The notes: generated from the sequence alone by a model not told the origin. A stretch of DNA of 64,000 bases from Thiohalobacter thiocyanaticus (GCF_003932505.1 NZ_QZMU01000001.1:744001-808000); one strand, 5' to 3'; shown: positions 51,107-62,506, counted from the stretch's first letter. Translations and numbers: made by a program.

Positions 51107-54100
51107 TTATCCGGAATGCGCATGGCGCCGCCAGCGCGCGGCATAGTACAGCACAGGGATGACCACCAGCGTCAGAAGGGTGGAGACAAACACACCGAAT
51201 ATCAGCGAGATAGCCAGACCGCTGAAGATGGGATCGTCGAGGATGAAAAAGGCTCCCAGCATGGCCGCCAGACCGGTCAGGATGATCGGCTTGGCCCGTA
51301 CCGCGCCGGAGCGCAGCACGGCTTCCTCAAAGGCCACCCCGCGCTCGACCTCGTGGTTGATGAAATCCACCAGCAGGATGGAATTGCGCACAATGATGCC
51401 GGCGAGCGCGATCATGCCGATCATGGAGGTGGCCGTGAAGGGTGCTCCGAGCAGTGCGTGCCCCGGCATGACGCCGATCACGGTCAGCGGGATCGGCGCC
51501 ATGATGATCAGCGGCACCAGGTAGGAACGGAACTGGGCCACGATCAGCAGATAGATCAGCAGCAGCCCGACCGAGTAGGCGATGCCCATATCGCGGAAGG
51601 TCTCGTAGGTGATCTGCCACTCACCGTCCCACTTCAGGCTGTACTTATAGGGGTTCTCCGGCTGGTCGATGAAGTGCTGCTCGATCGGCTCGGGCCGGCC
51701 CAGTGTGTTGTCGCGCAGCTGACCGACGATGTCGAACATGCCATAGAGCGGGCTGTCCACGCCGCCGGCCACATTGGCGGTGACATGGACCACCGGCAGC
51801 AGGTCCTTGTGATGGATCGCACGCTCGCGCTGGCCTTCGCGCACCTCGACGATATCGGCCAGGCGCACGCTGCGTCCACCCTCGCCGGTCAGTTCCATCG
51901 CCAGCAGCCGCTCCAGCCGGTCCTTGTCCTGCACCGGCAGTTCCAGGCGCACCGGCACCGGATACTTGTCATGGCCGGTATGCAGGTAGGTCACATCCTC
52001 GCCGGACAGCGCGGTTGTGATGGCCTGAACCACGGTGGACTGGGCCAGCCCGAAGCGGGCCGCGCGGCTGCGATCGACCGTCATATAATACTGGGGCGCG
52101 GCGGCCTCGACGCTGTCGTCGATGTCGACCACATGCGGAGTGCCGGCGAAGACCTGCTTCAGCTCGCCGGCCAGTTCGATCTGCCCCGTATAGTTCAGGC
52201 CATAGATTTCGGCCACCAGCGGCGAGAGCACCGGCGGGCCGGCCGGCATCTCGACCACCTTCACACTGCCCTGGTAGCGTTCGGCGATGGCCGTGAGCAT
52301 GGGCCGCACCATCAGAGCGATCTCGTGACTCTTGCGCTTGCGTTCGGCCTTGTCGCGGAGGTTGACCTGGATGTCGCCCTGATGTGCCTCGCTGCGCAGA
52401 TAATACTGGCGCACCAGGCCGTTGAAGTTGATCGGCGAGGCCGTACCGGCATAGATCTGATAGTCGGTCACTTCGGGCACCTGCGCCAGCGCCGCCCCCA
52501 TCTCGTCCAGCACCCGGGTCGTCTGCTCCAGGCTGGTGCCCTCGGGCATGTCCAGCACCACCTGGAACTCGGACTTGTTGTCGAAGGGCAGCATCTTGAG
52601 CACCACCCACTGGTTTGCTGCCATACCCAGCGACACAACGATCAGGACCAGGGTGATGATGCCCAGCAACCAGCGTTTGACGCGTCCCTGGCGCTGACGC
52701 AGAAAAGGCCCGACGAAGCGTTGGAAAAAGGCGTACAGCCCGGCCGGCACCCCTTCACCACCCTCACCCGTACCGTGGCCGCCGATGAGCTTGTAGCCCA
52801 GCCAGGGGGTGAACACGAAGGCCACCGCCAGCGAGATCAGCATGCCGATGCTGGCGTTGATCGGGATCGGGCTCATGTAGGGCCCCATCAGCCCGGTGAC
52901 GAAGGCCATGGGCAGCAGGGCTGCAATCACTGTCAGGGTGGCCAGGGATGGTCGGGCCGCCGACCTCGTCCACCGCCAGCGGAATGGCCTCCTTGAGGCT
53001 GCGTCCGCCCATGCCCATGTGGCGGTGGATGTTCTCCACCACCACGATGGCGTCATCGACCAGGATGCCGATGGAGAAGATCAGCGCGAACAGCGAGACC
53101 CGGTTGAGGGTGAAGCCCCAGGCCCAGGAGGCGAACAGGGTGATGGCCAGGGTAATGATCACCGCCAGACCGACGATGAAGGCCTCGCGCCAGCCCAGCA
53201 CCAGCAGCACCAGGGCGACCACCACCAGGGTGGCGAAGGTCAGCTTCTTGATCAGGGTCTGGGCCTTGTCGTTGGCGGTTTTACCGTAATCGCGGGTGAA
53301 GGTGACCTCGATGTCGTCCGGGATGAAGGTGCCGCGCAGCTGTTCGAAGCGTTTGATCACCGCGTTGGCGATGTCCACGGCATTGGTACCGGGCTTCTTG
53401 CCGATGGCCAGGGTTACGGCGGGAAATTCGCCGCTCGCCTCGACACCCTTGTCCGCCGCCGCCGCGCCGGTGCCGAAACGCACATAGCGCTCCGGCTGAT
53501 CCGGGCCATAGCGCACCTCGGCCACATCGCGCAGATACACCGGCTGGCCCTGGTGCATGCCCACGACCAGTTCGGCGACCTGCTCCGGCTGACTGAGAAA
53601 GTCCCCGGCCCGGACCGGGATCTCGCGGTTGTCACCGACCAGCATACCGCTGTCGCTGGAATGATTGGCCGCGGTCAGGGCGCGTTTGAGCTGGGCGACG
53701 TCGATGTCATAGCCGGCCAGCCGCGCCAGATCCAGCAGCACATGCACCACCCGGTCGGCGCCGCCGATGGTGGCGATCTCGCGGGTGCCGGGCACGCGCT
53801 TGAGTTCGGCCTCCAGGGCGTGCGCCACCCGTTGCAGCTCATAGGCGCCGCGGTTGGGATTCTTCGTCCACAGGGTGGCGGTGACGATGGGCACGTCGTC
53901 GATGCCCTTGGGCTTGATGATGGGCTGCAGCGTACCCAGATTGGGCGGCAGCCAGTCCTGGTTGGAGAAAATGGCGTTGTACAGGCGCACGATGGCCTGG
54001 GTGCGGTCCTCGCCGACCTCGTACTCGACCGTCAGGACGGCCTGATCGGGACGGGAGACGGAATAAATGTGCTTGACCCCCTCGATCTCGGACAACACCT

Positions 54101-54326
54101 GCTCGGCCGGGGTGGTGACCAACTGCTCGACCTCGCGCGCGGTGGCACCGGGAAAGGGAATGAAGACATTGGCGAAGGTGACATTGATCTGCGGCTCTTC
54201 CTCGCGGGGCGTGATCAGCACCGCCAGCACCCCGAGCAGAAAGCCCAGCAGGGCCAGCAACGGGGTGATCTGGGTATCGAGAAAGGTCCGGGCGACCCGC
54301 CCGGAAAAGCCGAGCCTGTCACTCAC
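51107..54326 (-). CDS. RND efflux permease, one frameshift
   Basis: Inner membrane proton-driven pump of the HAE1/AcrB-like type, about 12 membrane segments and two large periplasmic loops. The start is GTG 54326, overlapping the HlyD stop as GTGA. First part ends ...IPLAVDEVGGPTI; the second part begins ATLTVIAALLPMAFVTGLMG. Near 52950 the reading has one extra C (ATCCCTGG where ATCCTGG fits). With it removed the protein is 1072 residues, normal for this family. An Asp pair in GILVDDAIVVVENI is in the proton relay. The pump substrate is unknown. Confidence 0.93.
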
Positions 54327-55359
54327 TGGTGCGCTCCCGCCTGGCGGCGCTTGAGTTCGACCACGGCCTCGACCGGGTCGGTCACCACCCGTTCGCCCTC
54401 GCTCAGGCCGGCTGTGACGCCGACGCGCTCACCGGCATAGGGATGGCCGGTACGGATCTGGCGCAGGCTGATGCGTCCCTGATCGTCCACCACATAGACG
54501 CCGGTCAGTTCACTGCGGCGCACCACGGCCACAGCGGGAATGGTCAGCAGCTCCTGCTCGCCGACCACGAAGCCGACCTTGACCAGCATGCCGGGGTAGA
54601 GCCCGTAACCGTTGGCCGAAGGCAGGCCGACGCGCACCCGGAAACCGTGGCTGGCGCCGTCGGCATAGGGATAGACCGTGATACTGTCACTGGCAACCTG
54701 CTGGGTATCCACCAGCCCCCATTTGATCTGCGCCTGCTTGAGCGCACGCACCTCGTGCACATAGCGCTGCGGCACGCTGACCAGCGCGCGCAGCCGCTCC
54801 AGAGATACCGGTCATCAGGGGCATGCCGGGACTGGCCATCTCGCCGACCTCGGCATGGCGCTCGACCACAATGCCGTCATAGGGGGCGCGGATGCGGGTA
54901 TATTCGAGCTGCTCCTGCGCCGATGCCAGCGCGGCGCGGGCGCTTTCCAGCCGTGCGCGGGCCGAGTTGAACCCGGAAGTGGCACGGTCCATCGCCGCCT
55001 TGGCCACCCAGTTTCCTGGCGTAGATTTCCTTGATGCGGTTGTATTCGTCTCGGGCCTCGACAAAGCGGGCGCGGGCCTCCTCCACGGCGGCCTCGGCCT
55101 GGCGCAGCCGGGCCTGCTGTTCGGTGTCGCGCAGCTCCACGATTACGGCATCGCGCTCGACATAGTCGTCGACATCGAAGTGGATGGCGGCGATCCTGCC
55201 GCTGGTCTCGGCCGAGACCGTGGCCTGATGGACCGCCTCGATCTCCCCGTCGAACCACTGCCGATAGGGCACCGTGCTGCGCTCCACCGGCGCCGTGGGG
55301 AGCTGCGCCAGCGCTCCCTGCGCAACCACAGACAGGGCCAGTATGAAAAGTGTTCTCAT
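54323..55359 (-). CDS. RND periplasmic adaptor (HlyD/AcrA type), two frameshifts
   Basis: 344 residues when two one-base insertions are removed (near 55015, GGGTGG for GGTGG, and near 54808 at CTGGAG). The start is ATG 55359 with an N-terminal signal peptide (TLFILALSVVAQGALA). Barrel-sandwich and coiled-coil regions (FDVDDYVERDAVIVELRD, ARLESARAALASAQEQLEY) and the C-terminal beta domain (TIPAVAVVRRSELTGVYVV) are recognisable across the frames. It connects the RND pump to an outer-membrane channel, which is not in this window. Confidence 0.9.
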
Positions 55360-55419
55360 CCGCTGCTTCTCCCTTCCGGCTGCCGCTGGCAATTCCTGCT
55401 GAGGAAATTCCAATTTATT

Positions 55420-55506
55420 CGTCATTACGAGGCGCGCAGCGCCGTGGCAATCTTCAACTACCTGATCCTGCATCATGAGATTGCCACGCTACGCTCGCAA
55501 TGACAG
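55420..55506. repeat. CGTCATTACGAGGCG inverted repeat (copy 5)
   Basis: Arms CGTCATTACGAGGCGCGCAG and CTACGCTCGCAATGACAG, with GGCAATCTTCAAC inside; slightly diverged from the other copies. Confidence 0.75.
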
Positions 55507-55518
55507 GAAAACGGATGC

Positions 55519-55552
55519 AGGTCGGGTTACGCTGCGGCTGGCCCGACCTACG
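55519..55552. repeat. Short AGGTCGGGTTACGC hairpin
   Basis: A minimal member of the CGGGTTAGCG family: AGGTCGGGTTACGCTGCGGC running directly into TGGCCCGACCTACG. Confidence 0.7.
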
Positions 55553-55638
55553 TGCTAATTTACAGCGCTGCTCTGAAAACGACAAACCCGCCGGGAGGCG
55601 GGTCGTCGGTTTATGGCGCTGGGTTGATCCGGATCAGC

Positions 55639-56820
55639 TCACATCCGGAAGCGCCCCATCAGATCCTGCAGGGTGGAGGACAGACGCGCCAGCTCCTCGG
55701 AGGCAGAGGCGGTCTGCTGGGCACCGGCGGCGGTCTTGTCGGCCACGTCGCGGATATTGCCCACATTGGAATTGATTTCGCCTGCCACCGCACTCTGCTC
55801 CTCGGCGGCACTGGCGATCTGGGTGTTCATGTCGTTGATCTGCGAGACGGCCGCGGCGATACCGCCCAGTGACTCGGCAGCCTTCTCCACCTGTTCGGCG
55901 CTCTCCTTGGCCATATTCTGGGCCTCTTCCATTTACCTTCACCGCGCCGGTGGCGCCGACCTGCAGACGCTCGATCATCTCCTGGATCTCCTGCGTGGAC
56001 TGCTGGGTGCGGCTGGCCAGATGGCGCACCTCGTCGGCCACCACGGCGAAGCCGCGGCCCTGTTCACCGGCGCGCGCTGCCTCGATGGCCGCGTTGAGCG
56101 CCAGCAGATTGGTCTGTTCGGCAATGCCGCGAATCACATCCAGCACCATGCCGATATTCTCGGACTCGGTCTCCAGCTTGTGAATCACGCCGCCGGCCCG
56201 GTCCATTTCGTTGACCAGATTGTCGATCCCGCCCAGGGCCTCGGTGGCCACCAGGGCCCCGCCCTTGGCATCGGCATCGGCCTGCTGGGCATGCTGGGCG
56301 GCGTTGGCCGCATTCTGCGCCACATCATGAACCGTGGTGGTCATCTCGGTTCATGGCCGAGGCCACGTGTTCGATCTCGGACTGCTGCTGCTGCACGCCG
56401 CGGCTGGCCTCGTCGGTCACGGCCGACATCTCTTCAGCGGCCGAGGCCAGCTGTGCGGTTGCCCCGCTGATCTCGCCGATCACACTACGCAGGTTGTCCG
56501 CCATCTGATTGAAGCTGGAGATGATCTCTCCGATCAGGTCATGGCTTTCCATGGTGCAGCTATGGGAGACATCGTTCTGGGCAATGGCGTTGGCGACCTC
56601 GGAGATACGCCGCAGCTTGCTCAGCAGAATAATGTTGACCAGCCAGTAGTTCACCACGCCGAGTACCACGCCCGCCGTCAGGCAGCCGGCCACGAACCAG
56701 GTGAACATATCCTCTTTCCAGTCCACCAAAGAACTGGGCGAAAACCGGGAAGAGGGCACCCATCAGGATACCGAAGCCCACACAGGCGATGAGCAGATTA
56801 CGCAAAATGCTCGGTTTCAT
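55639..56820 (-). CDS. Methyl-accepting chemotaxis protein, three frameshifts
   Basis: With three single-base insertions removed (near 56725, 56345 and 55935) this is a 392-residue chemoreceptor. Start ATG 56820; N-terminal membrane helix ([20 protein letters not shown]), a second membrane helix ([17 protein letters not shown]), a HAMP-like linker and a long signalling coiled coil ([20 protein letters not shown] and [18 protein letters not shown] are the hairpin tip). There is almost no periplasmic sensing domain, so the signal is likely intracellular or membrane-derived. It lies just downstream of a second receptor. Confidence 0.9.
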
Positions 56821-57004
56821 AACACACCATCCGTCATTCGTCTTGATCCTGGTTGTCTTCCCCGGCGGCTGTCCCCGTGGGACCCGGCAGGGGAAATCCC
56901 CTCATCCACCCCGAATGCTTGAAATCGCTTCTGCCTGGCCGCTTCATTGAAACAGGCAAGATCCAGACCATTTTCAGTTCGACGCCTGTCGTGCCCGCCC
57001 CGGC

Positions 57005-58152
57005 TCAGGCTCCGGCCCGCATCTGCTCCAGCTGACCGATCACCGACTGCAGCTCGCTTTCGATCAGGGCCGCATTTTCGGCCTTGTTCTGATTGTTGCG
57101 GATCACCTCGCGGATGGACTGCACGGCTACGCTCTGCTGTTCCGCGGCACTGGCGACAGTGGTGTTCATGCCGTCGATGGTCTGGACATAGCCGCCGATC
57201 TCGGCCAGCGACATGGTGGCGTTTTCCAGCATCTCCTCGACCACACTGGCCTGGCTGGTGCCCTCGCCCATGACCTTGACCGCCTCGTTGGCGCGGCCCT
57301 GCAGGGCCTCGATCATGTCCTGGATCTCCTGGGTGGAGGACTGGGTCCGGCTGGCCAGGTGGCGCACTTCGTCCGCCACGACGGCAAAACCCCGCCCCTG
57401 TTCGCCGGCCCTTGCCGCCTCGATGGCCGCGGTTCAGCGCCAGCAGGTTGGTCTGTTCGGCGATCCCCCGGATCACATCCAGCACCGCACCGATATTGGT
57501 GCTCTCCTGACTCAGGCGTTCCACCGCCTGGCCGGCGCGCCCGATCTGATCGTTCAGGCTGGACATGGAGCCCAGGGCATTGGTCATGGTGACCTTGCCG
57601 GTCTCGGATTCGTTCAGCGCCTGGTGGGTCGATTCAGCGGCCGAGGCGGCGTTGTGAGCGATCTCCTCGACGGCCTGCACCAGTTCATCGACGGCCACAC
57701 TGGCCTCGTGCTGACCGTTATCGTTGCCACAACTGCTGACCGTCCCGAACAGGGCCTGCAGCTGATCCATCGCGGCCTGCAGTCCACCCGCCACATGCTC
57801 CAGGGCGGCCTCGCGCTCGGCGATGCGGGCATCGACCCGATTGAAGGCCTCGACCATGACGCATGACGTGCACTGACGGCTGAGCTTCGGCGGCCTCGCC
57901 ATCGGCCAGGGCAGACAGGGCCCTGCCCCAGGCCAGCTGCCGCCGCCGGCCGGCCCGCAGCGACAGGGCCAGCGGCAGGGCCGCCAGGGCACCGAGCGCC
58001 AGCAACCAGCCCGGTGCGGCACCACCGAAGCTGTTGAATGCAACCGCATCCAGCACCCCCATCACCATCAGCAGCCCGGCCGGCAGCCAGGCCGCGCTGC
58101 GTTTCGTCTTCTCCATCCAGGTCTTGACCATGACCGTCGCATCCCTCTCCAT
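57005..58152 (-). CDS. Methyl-accepting chemotaxis protein, two frameshifts
   Basis: 381 residues after removing one-base insertions near 57430 (AACCGCGG for AACGCGG) and near 57870. Start ATG 58152. One membrane region ([36 protein letters not shown]), then the signalling domain with the conserved tip ([20 protein letters not shown] and [16 protein letters not shown]). No periplasmic sensor. It resembles its neighbour in size and layout, so the two may form a pair. The signal sensed is unknown. Confidence 0.9.
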
Positions 58153-58281
58153 TGATTCCCCTCACCCGCGCTCGTCCGGAGCCTTCACCGCTCGACGCGC
58201 TATCCCTGTAGCGTCCCGGGCGACTGAAACTTTACCCGGCGCAAGTCAATACCCGGCTGTCCGAACTCGGATCCACGTCAC

Positions 58282-58310
58282 AAAAAAAGCCCCGCACAGG
58301 CGGGGCTTTT
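58282..58310. terminator. Bidirectional intrinsic terminator
   Basis: A GCCCCGC/GCGGGGC stem with ACAG loop, flanked by AAAAAAA on the left and TTTT on the right, serves the minus-strand secreted-protein gene (stop at 58337) and could act in both directions. Confidence 0.85.
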
Positions 58311-58336
58311 CCGGGATCGGACCCTGTCGAATCCGC

Positions 58337-59248
58337 TTATTCGTTCACGGCGTCGCGCAGGGCCTTCTCAATGGCCGTGGGACTGGGCATCAGCTTCATG
58401 AAGCTGTTGGAGCCCATCATCTTCAGATCCGGGAAGTGCACGGCCATGCGGAAGCGCATGTGCAGGGCGACAACCTCATTGCCCGTGATCATGATCTCGT
58501 AGGGCAGATAGGCCGAGTTCTTGAGCTCGCCGAAATCGACCACCGACATCTGAAAGGCATCGTCCATGTACTTGTCACCGTCCTCGCCGGCCGACATGGA
58601 CACGCCGATGATCACTACGTCCTTGCCGGGCATATCGATGCGGTACAGGGATTCGACGCCGTCGTCCTTCTGCAGGTTCTTATCCACCGCGGCCACGGCG
58701 GCCCGGTGGGAGCCGTACTCGGCCAGTTCATAGACGTCAGGGAAGTATTCCATACCGAAGGTATAGTGGTACTTGCGCAGCTTGCGCTCGCTCAGACCGT
58801 CCTCCGAACCGAACTCCTGGACCCTGCCCAGCGCCTGCTCCAGGGCCTCCGCGGTGTTGGAGAAATCGCTCTTGAGCCGGTAGGCGTGAGCCATGTAGAC
58901 AGGATTCACGTAGGAAACCTGAAGCTCATTGCCGACCCGCGAGACCGCGGCCCGCTGCGCCATGGCGAAGCCACCGTACTCGGTCATTGCGGCCACCTGC
59001 TTGATGGCGTCACTGGTGAAGATGATGATGTGTGAATCCTCGAACGGCACATAGTCACCGACGATCTCGAAACCGGCGTCACGCAGGGACTCCTTGACCT
59101 CGGCGACCTTCTCCTTCATATCGCCCGAGCCGCGTTCGGCCAGCACGAAAGGTTTGAACTTGTCCGCCGCCTGCACACTGGTGGCGAATGGCAGCAGGGT
59201 GCATGCCGCAAGCAGCAGTCCCCGCATCAGGTGATTGAACATTCTCAT
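58337..59248 (-). CDS. Secreted conserved protein of unknown function
   Basis: 303 residues. A Sec signal peptide (LMRGLLLAACTLLPFATSVQA) is followed by a mixed alpha/beta mature protein. It has two related halves: KVAEVKESLRDAGFEIVGDY and a later DVVIIGVSMSAG region, suggesting a duplication. It resembles DUF302-like folds only weakly. AGGAGG lies 6 bases before ATG. It lies downstream of the FadL-type gene on the same strand and may share its transcript; the intrinsic terminator after it fits that. Confidence 0.75.
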   Translation of the reverse strand: MRMFNHLMRGLLLAACTLLPFATSVQAADKFKPFVLAERGSGDMKEKVAEVKESLRDAGFEIVGDYVPFEDSHIIIFTSDAIKQVAAMTEYGGFAMAQRAAVSRVGNELQVSYVNPVYMAHAYRLKSDFSNTAEALEQALGRVQEFGSEDGLSERKLRKYHYTFGMEYFPDVYELAEYGSHRAAVAAVDKNLQKDDGVESLYRIDMPGKDVVIIGVSMSAGEDGDKYMDDAFQMSVVDFGELKNSAYLPYEIMITGNEVVALHMRFRMAVHFPDLKMMGSNSFMKLMPSPTAIEKALRDAVNE

Positions 59249-59420
59249 TCCTGCCTCCTGTCCCTCATTCTCAAGGTGGTTGTCTGCCTTTTCGGCAGCC
59301 CGTCGTGAAACGTTAGTTATTTATCCATTAACAGAACCTGAACGCAACAGGGGCCATGTCACCATGGCCCCCGTGCCGGCGCGCTCCCTACGCCATTTCT
59401 CTCCTGCCTCGGTCTTCAGC

Positions 59421-60863
59421 TCAGAACTTCATGCCGTAGCTGATCTCGAGGGCGTTCTGGTACATGCCGATTTCGGTGTCATAGCTGAAGCCGGCAAAGC
59501 CGCCGGTGCCGGCAAAGGTATGATCCTGATCGTTGTCCAATGCATGCATGTAGCTGACCGAGAGCTCCTGGTAACGGCTCGGATGATAGGTGAAGCCGGC
59601 CGTGACATGAGTCTGCACCACGCCGGGCGCCAGGATGTTGAACAGGTTCTGGTCATCGTCGATCGGGTTTTCGCCGTAGTTGATACCGCCGCGGAAGGTC
59701 CACTTCTCGTTGTAGCGGTGATTGACACCGACCTTGATCACGGTGATGTCGTCCCAGCCGAAGCCCCAGCCGTCGTCGTCACCCAGGCGTCCCGCCCCCG
59801 TATAGGCCCCGCTCTGCAACACCTCGGTCAGAGCACCGAAGAATTCATCCGCCGTCGGACCGTCGTTGGCGATGGAATCCACATCCCCGTACATGATGTG
59901 CTGCACGTCCACGGCAATGGTGGTCTTGTCCGTGGGCGTGAAGGCCAGACCCACGCCGAACTGGGCCGGGATGTCGAAATCGCCCTGCTCGGCGAACAGG
60001 CCCTCGTAGTCGCTGAACTTCTGCATGTAGATCTTGGACGAGGCCTGAGCACCCAGGGTCAGACTGTCCGTGACCTTGCCGGTCCAGCCGACGCGCAGGC
60101 CGGCACCCCAGGCGTCATCGTCCCCATTGTTGGTCACGCTATTGGGATCGCTCGACAGGGGCTGGAACAGGCCCAGACCGTAGGCGCGGAAACGCTGGTA
60201 GCCGATCAGCAGCGAGCCGCCAACAGAATGATTCTCGCTCAATTTGGTCGAGACTGTGGGCGCGATAATGACCTGGGACAGGTTCACACCCAGAGAAGGA
60301 TTGAGATTGGGATTGGAACCTATCCCCTGCAGCACGGCATCCGGTACCGTGCCACCCATGCCGACGATCATGCCGGCGAATCCCGACGGTGCACCGCCGC
60401 AGAAGGCCGCGCCGTTACAGCCGATGGCCGGCGCGAAAGCGTCCGTGAACAGGTTGGAGTTATAACGGGTGTTCATGCCGCCGTTGGCAGTAATGCTCAT
60501 GCCGGCGGTGATGTTACCCATATCCATGGCGAAGCCGGCATGCGGAATGGCAAACAGAGTCGCGCCACTGTCGACCTTGCCGGTATCCGTACCACCGATC
60601 GCGGAGGCATCCAGCTGAGCCTCACGCTTGGGACTGAACAGTTCCACACCGAAATCCACGCGGTTGCCGACAAAGGACAGGCCGGAGGGGTTGGTGGCCG
60701 GAGCCAGTGAATCCTGGGAATAGGCGATGCCGGCACCGGCCATGCCGCGGTTCTTGGTGCCGTAGCCGATCTTGAAATAGCCGTTGGTGGCGTAGGCGGC
60801 CGGCGCGGCCAGCGCGGCGGCCACGGCGAAGCTGACGAGTGAAGCCTTGAACGTACGTACCAT
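59421..60863 (-). CDS. FadL/TodX-family outer-membrane transporter
   Basis: 480 residues from ATG 60863, which has AGGAGGGA upstream. Signal peptide SLVSFAVAAALAAPAAYA, then the family N-terminus TNGYFKIGYGTKNRGMAGAG and NPSGLSFVGNRVDFGVELF. The beta-barrel would carry hydrophobic compounds across the outer membrane. It ends in an aromatic terminus (EISYGMKF) as barrels do. Divergent from a second FadL-type gene across a 265-base gap. Confidence 0.92.
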   Translation of the reverse strand: MVRTFKASLVSFAVAAALAAPAAYATNGYFKIGYGTKNRGMAGAGIAYSQDSLAPATNPSGLSFVGNRVDFGVELFSPKREAQLDASAIGGTDTGKVDSGATLFAIPHAGFAMDMGNITAGMSITANGGMNTRYNSNLFTDAFAPAIGCNGAAFCGGAPSGFAGMIVGMGGTVPDAVLQGIGSNPNLNPSLGVNLSQVIIAPTVSTKLSENHSVGGSLLIGYQRFRAYGLGLFQPLSSDPNSVTNNGDDDAWGAGLRVGWTGKVTDSLTLGAQASSKIYMQKFSDYEGLFAEQGDFDIPAQFGVGLAFTPTDKTTIAVDVQHIMYGDVDSIANDGPTADEFFGALTEVLQSGAYTGAGRLGDDDGWGFGWDDITVIKVGVNHRYNEKWTFRGGINYGENPIDDDQNLFNILAPGVVQTHVTAGFTYHPSRYQELSVSYMHALDNDQDHTFAGTGGFAGFSYDTEIGMYQNALEISYGMKF

Positions 60864-61011
60864 TTGAATCTCCCTCCTGGCGGAATCCAGATGTGTTGTT
60901 TTTTCGCGACAACCCATTGCGGCGACCGCAACAGAATGTCAAGCTAGGCGAAAATTGTCAAACCGGAGTGAACTAAGCAAGGAACATGCCTGTTTAGCCT
61001 CGGGATTCCAC

Positions 61012-61031
61012 TTGTTGCGCTTGCGCAACAA
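61012..61031. promoter_or_regulatory. 20-base perfect palindrome between divergent fadL genes
   Basis: Arms TTGTTGCGC and GCGCAACAA with a TT centre. It sits 98 bases before the plus-strand porin and 149 bases before the minus-strand one, so it may be an operator for either or both. The binding protein is unknown. Confidence 0.6.
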
Positions 61032-61128
61032 ATTCCGGGGCGGGACGCCTTGAGATCTGTTTTTATGAATCGCTGTGCTAATTTCGCATGGCTTTATCAC
61101 CAGACCTTGACACGGGAGAGACTGAAAT

Positions 61129-62493
61129 ATGAACCGGATTGCCAGAAAACCGTCTGCCAGCCCCCTGATCGGCGCCATCCTGATGACGGGCGCCTGGGGC
61201 CCGGCCCAGGGCGCGGGCTTTGCCCTCGTCGAGCAGAGCGCCAGCGGCATGGGCAATGCCTATGCCGGGGCCGCGGCCAACGCCGAGGACGCCTCGACGG
61301 TGTTCTTCAATCCCGCCGGCCTGACGCAGTTGAAGGGCCGGCAGCTGGTGGTGGCCGGCCATATCGTTCGGACCGGCGCCGATTTCTCCGGCAGTGCGAC
61401 CGACGCCCTGGGCAACCCGGTGACCGGCGGTGACGGCGGGGACGCCGGCGATACCGCCCTGATACCCAACCTCTATTACGCCATGCCGCTGCGCGAGGAC
61501 CTGGTGTTCGGGCTGGGCGTCAACGTCCCCTTCGGGCTGAAGACCGAATACGATGACGGCTGGGTGGGCCGCTATCATGCTCTCACGTCGGAGGTCATGA
61601 CACTGAACATCAATCCCAGTCTGGCCTGGCAGGCCACGCCGAAGCTGTCCCTGGGCGCAGGCGTGAGCGCCCAGTACATCGAGGCCGAGCTGAGCCAGGC
61701 CGTCGACCAGGGCAGCGCCTGTTACGGCAATGTCATCAGTCAGGGCGGCAACCTGGCTGCTGCCCAGGCGACCTGCGATCCGCTCGGCCTGACGCCGCAG
61801 GGGGCCGATGCCACCGCCGAGATCGAGGGCGACGACTGGAGTTTTGGCTTCAATCTGGGGCTGCTCTATGAGATCCAGCCCGGCAGCCGCGTCGGTCTGG
61901 CCTACCGTTCCAGGATCGAGCAGGACCTCAAGGGCGACGCCAGCTTCACCAATGCACATCCGCTGTTCACCAACCAGGGGGTCTTCGTGCCGACCGACGT
62001 CAGCGCCGGCGTGACCCTGCCGGAAAGCGCCTCGCTGAGCCTGTCACATGATCTCAACGACCGCTGGACCCTGCTGGCCGACTACACCTGGACCCGCTGG
62101 GAGCGCTTCGACGAGCTGCGTATCGAGTTCGACTCCAATCAGCCCGACTCGGTCACGCCCGAGAACTGGTCCAACAGCAACCGCTATTCGGTTGGCGTGA
62201 ATTACCGCCACAACAGTGCCTGGCTGCTGCGTGCCGGCATGGCGTTCGACGAGGAGCCCATTCCCGACGCCCAGGCCCGCACCCCGCGCATCCCGGGCAA
62301 CGATCGCCGCTGGCTGGCCGTGGGCGCCTCCTACAGCCCCAGTCAGACGCTGCGGGTCGATGTCGGCTATGCCCACCTGTTCATCAAGGACACGGACATC
62401 GATCACACCAGCGCCAGCGCCGGCACCATCACCGGCGAGTATGACAGCTCGGTGGATATCGTCAGCGCCCAGCTGGTGTGGAACTTCCGGTGA
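61129..62493 (+). CDS. FadL/TodX-family outer-membrane transporter
   Basis: 454 residues. A signal peptide (LIGAILMTGAWGPAQG, cleavage near GAG) leads to the family motif GFALVEQSASGMGNAYAGAA and NPAGLTQLKGRQLV. The mature barrel has long loops and ends SVDIVSAQLVWNFR. It should carry long-chain or aromatic hydrophobic substrates. It is divergent from another FadL-like gene, so the pair may serve different substrates or be a regulated duplicate; sequence identity between them is low by eye. Confidence 0.92.
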   Translation: MNRIARKPSASPLIGAILMTGAWGPAQGAGFALVEQSASGMGNAYAGAAANAEDASTVFFNPAGLTQLKGRQLVVAGHIVRTGADFSGSATDALGNPVTGGDGGDAGDTALIPNLYYAMPLREDLVFGLGVNVPFGLKTEYDDGWVGRYHALTSEVMTLNINPSLAWQATPKLSLGAGVSAQYIEAELSQAVDQGSACYGNVISQGGNLAAAQATCDPLGLTPQGADATAEIEGDDWSFGFNLGLLYEIQPGSRVGLAYRSRIEQDLKGDASFTNAHPLFTNQGVFVPTDVSAGVTLPESASLSLSHDLNDRWTLLADYTWTRWERFDELRIEFDSNQPDSVTPENWSNSNRYSVGVNYRHNSAWLLRAGMAFDEEPIPDAQARTPRIPGNDRRWLAVGASYSPSQTLRVDVGYAHLFIKDTDIDHTSASAGTITGEYDSSVDIVSAQLVWNFR

Positions 62494-62506
62494 GTCGATA
62501 GCGTCG

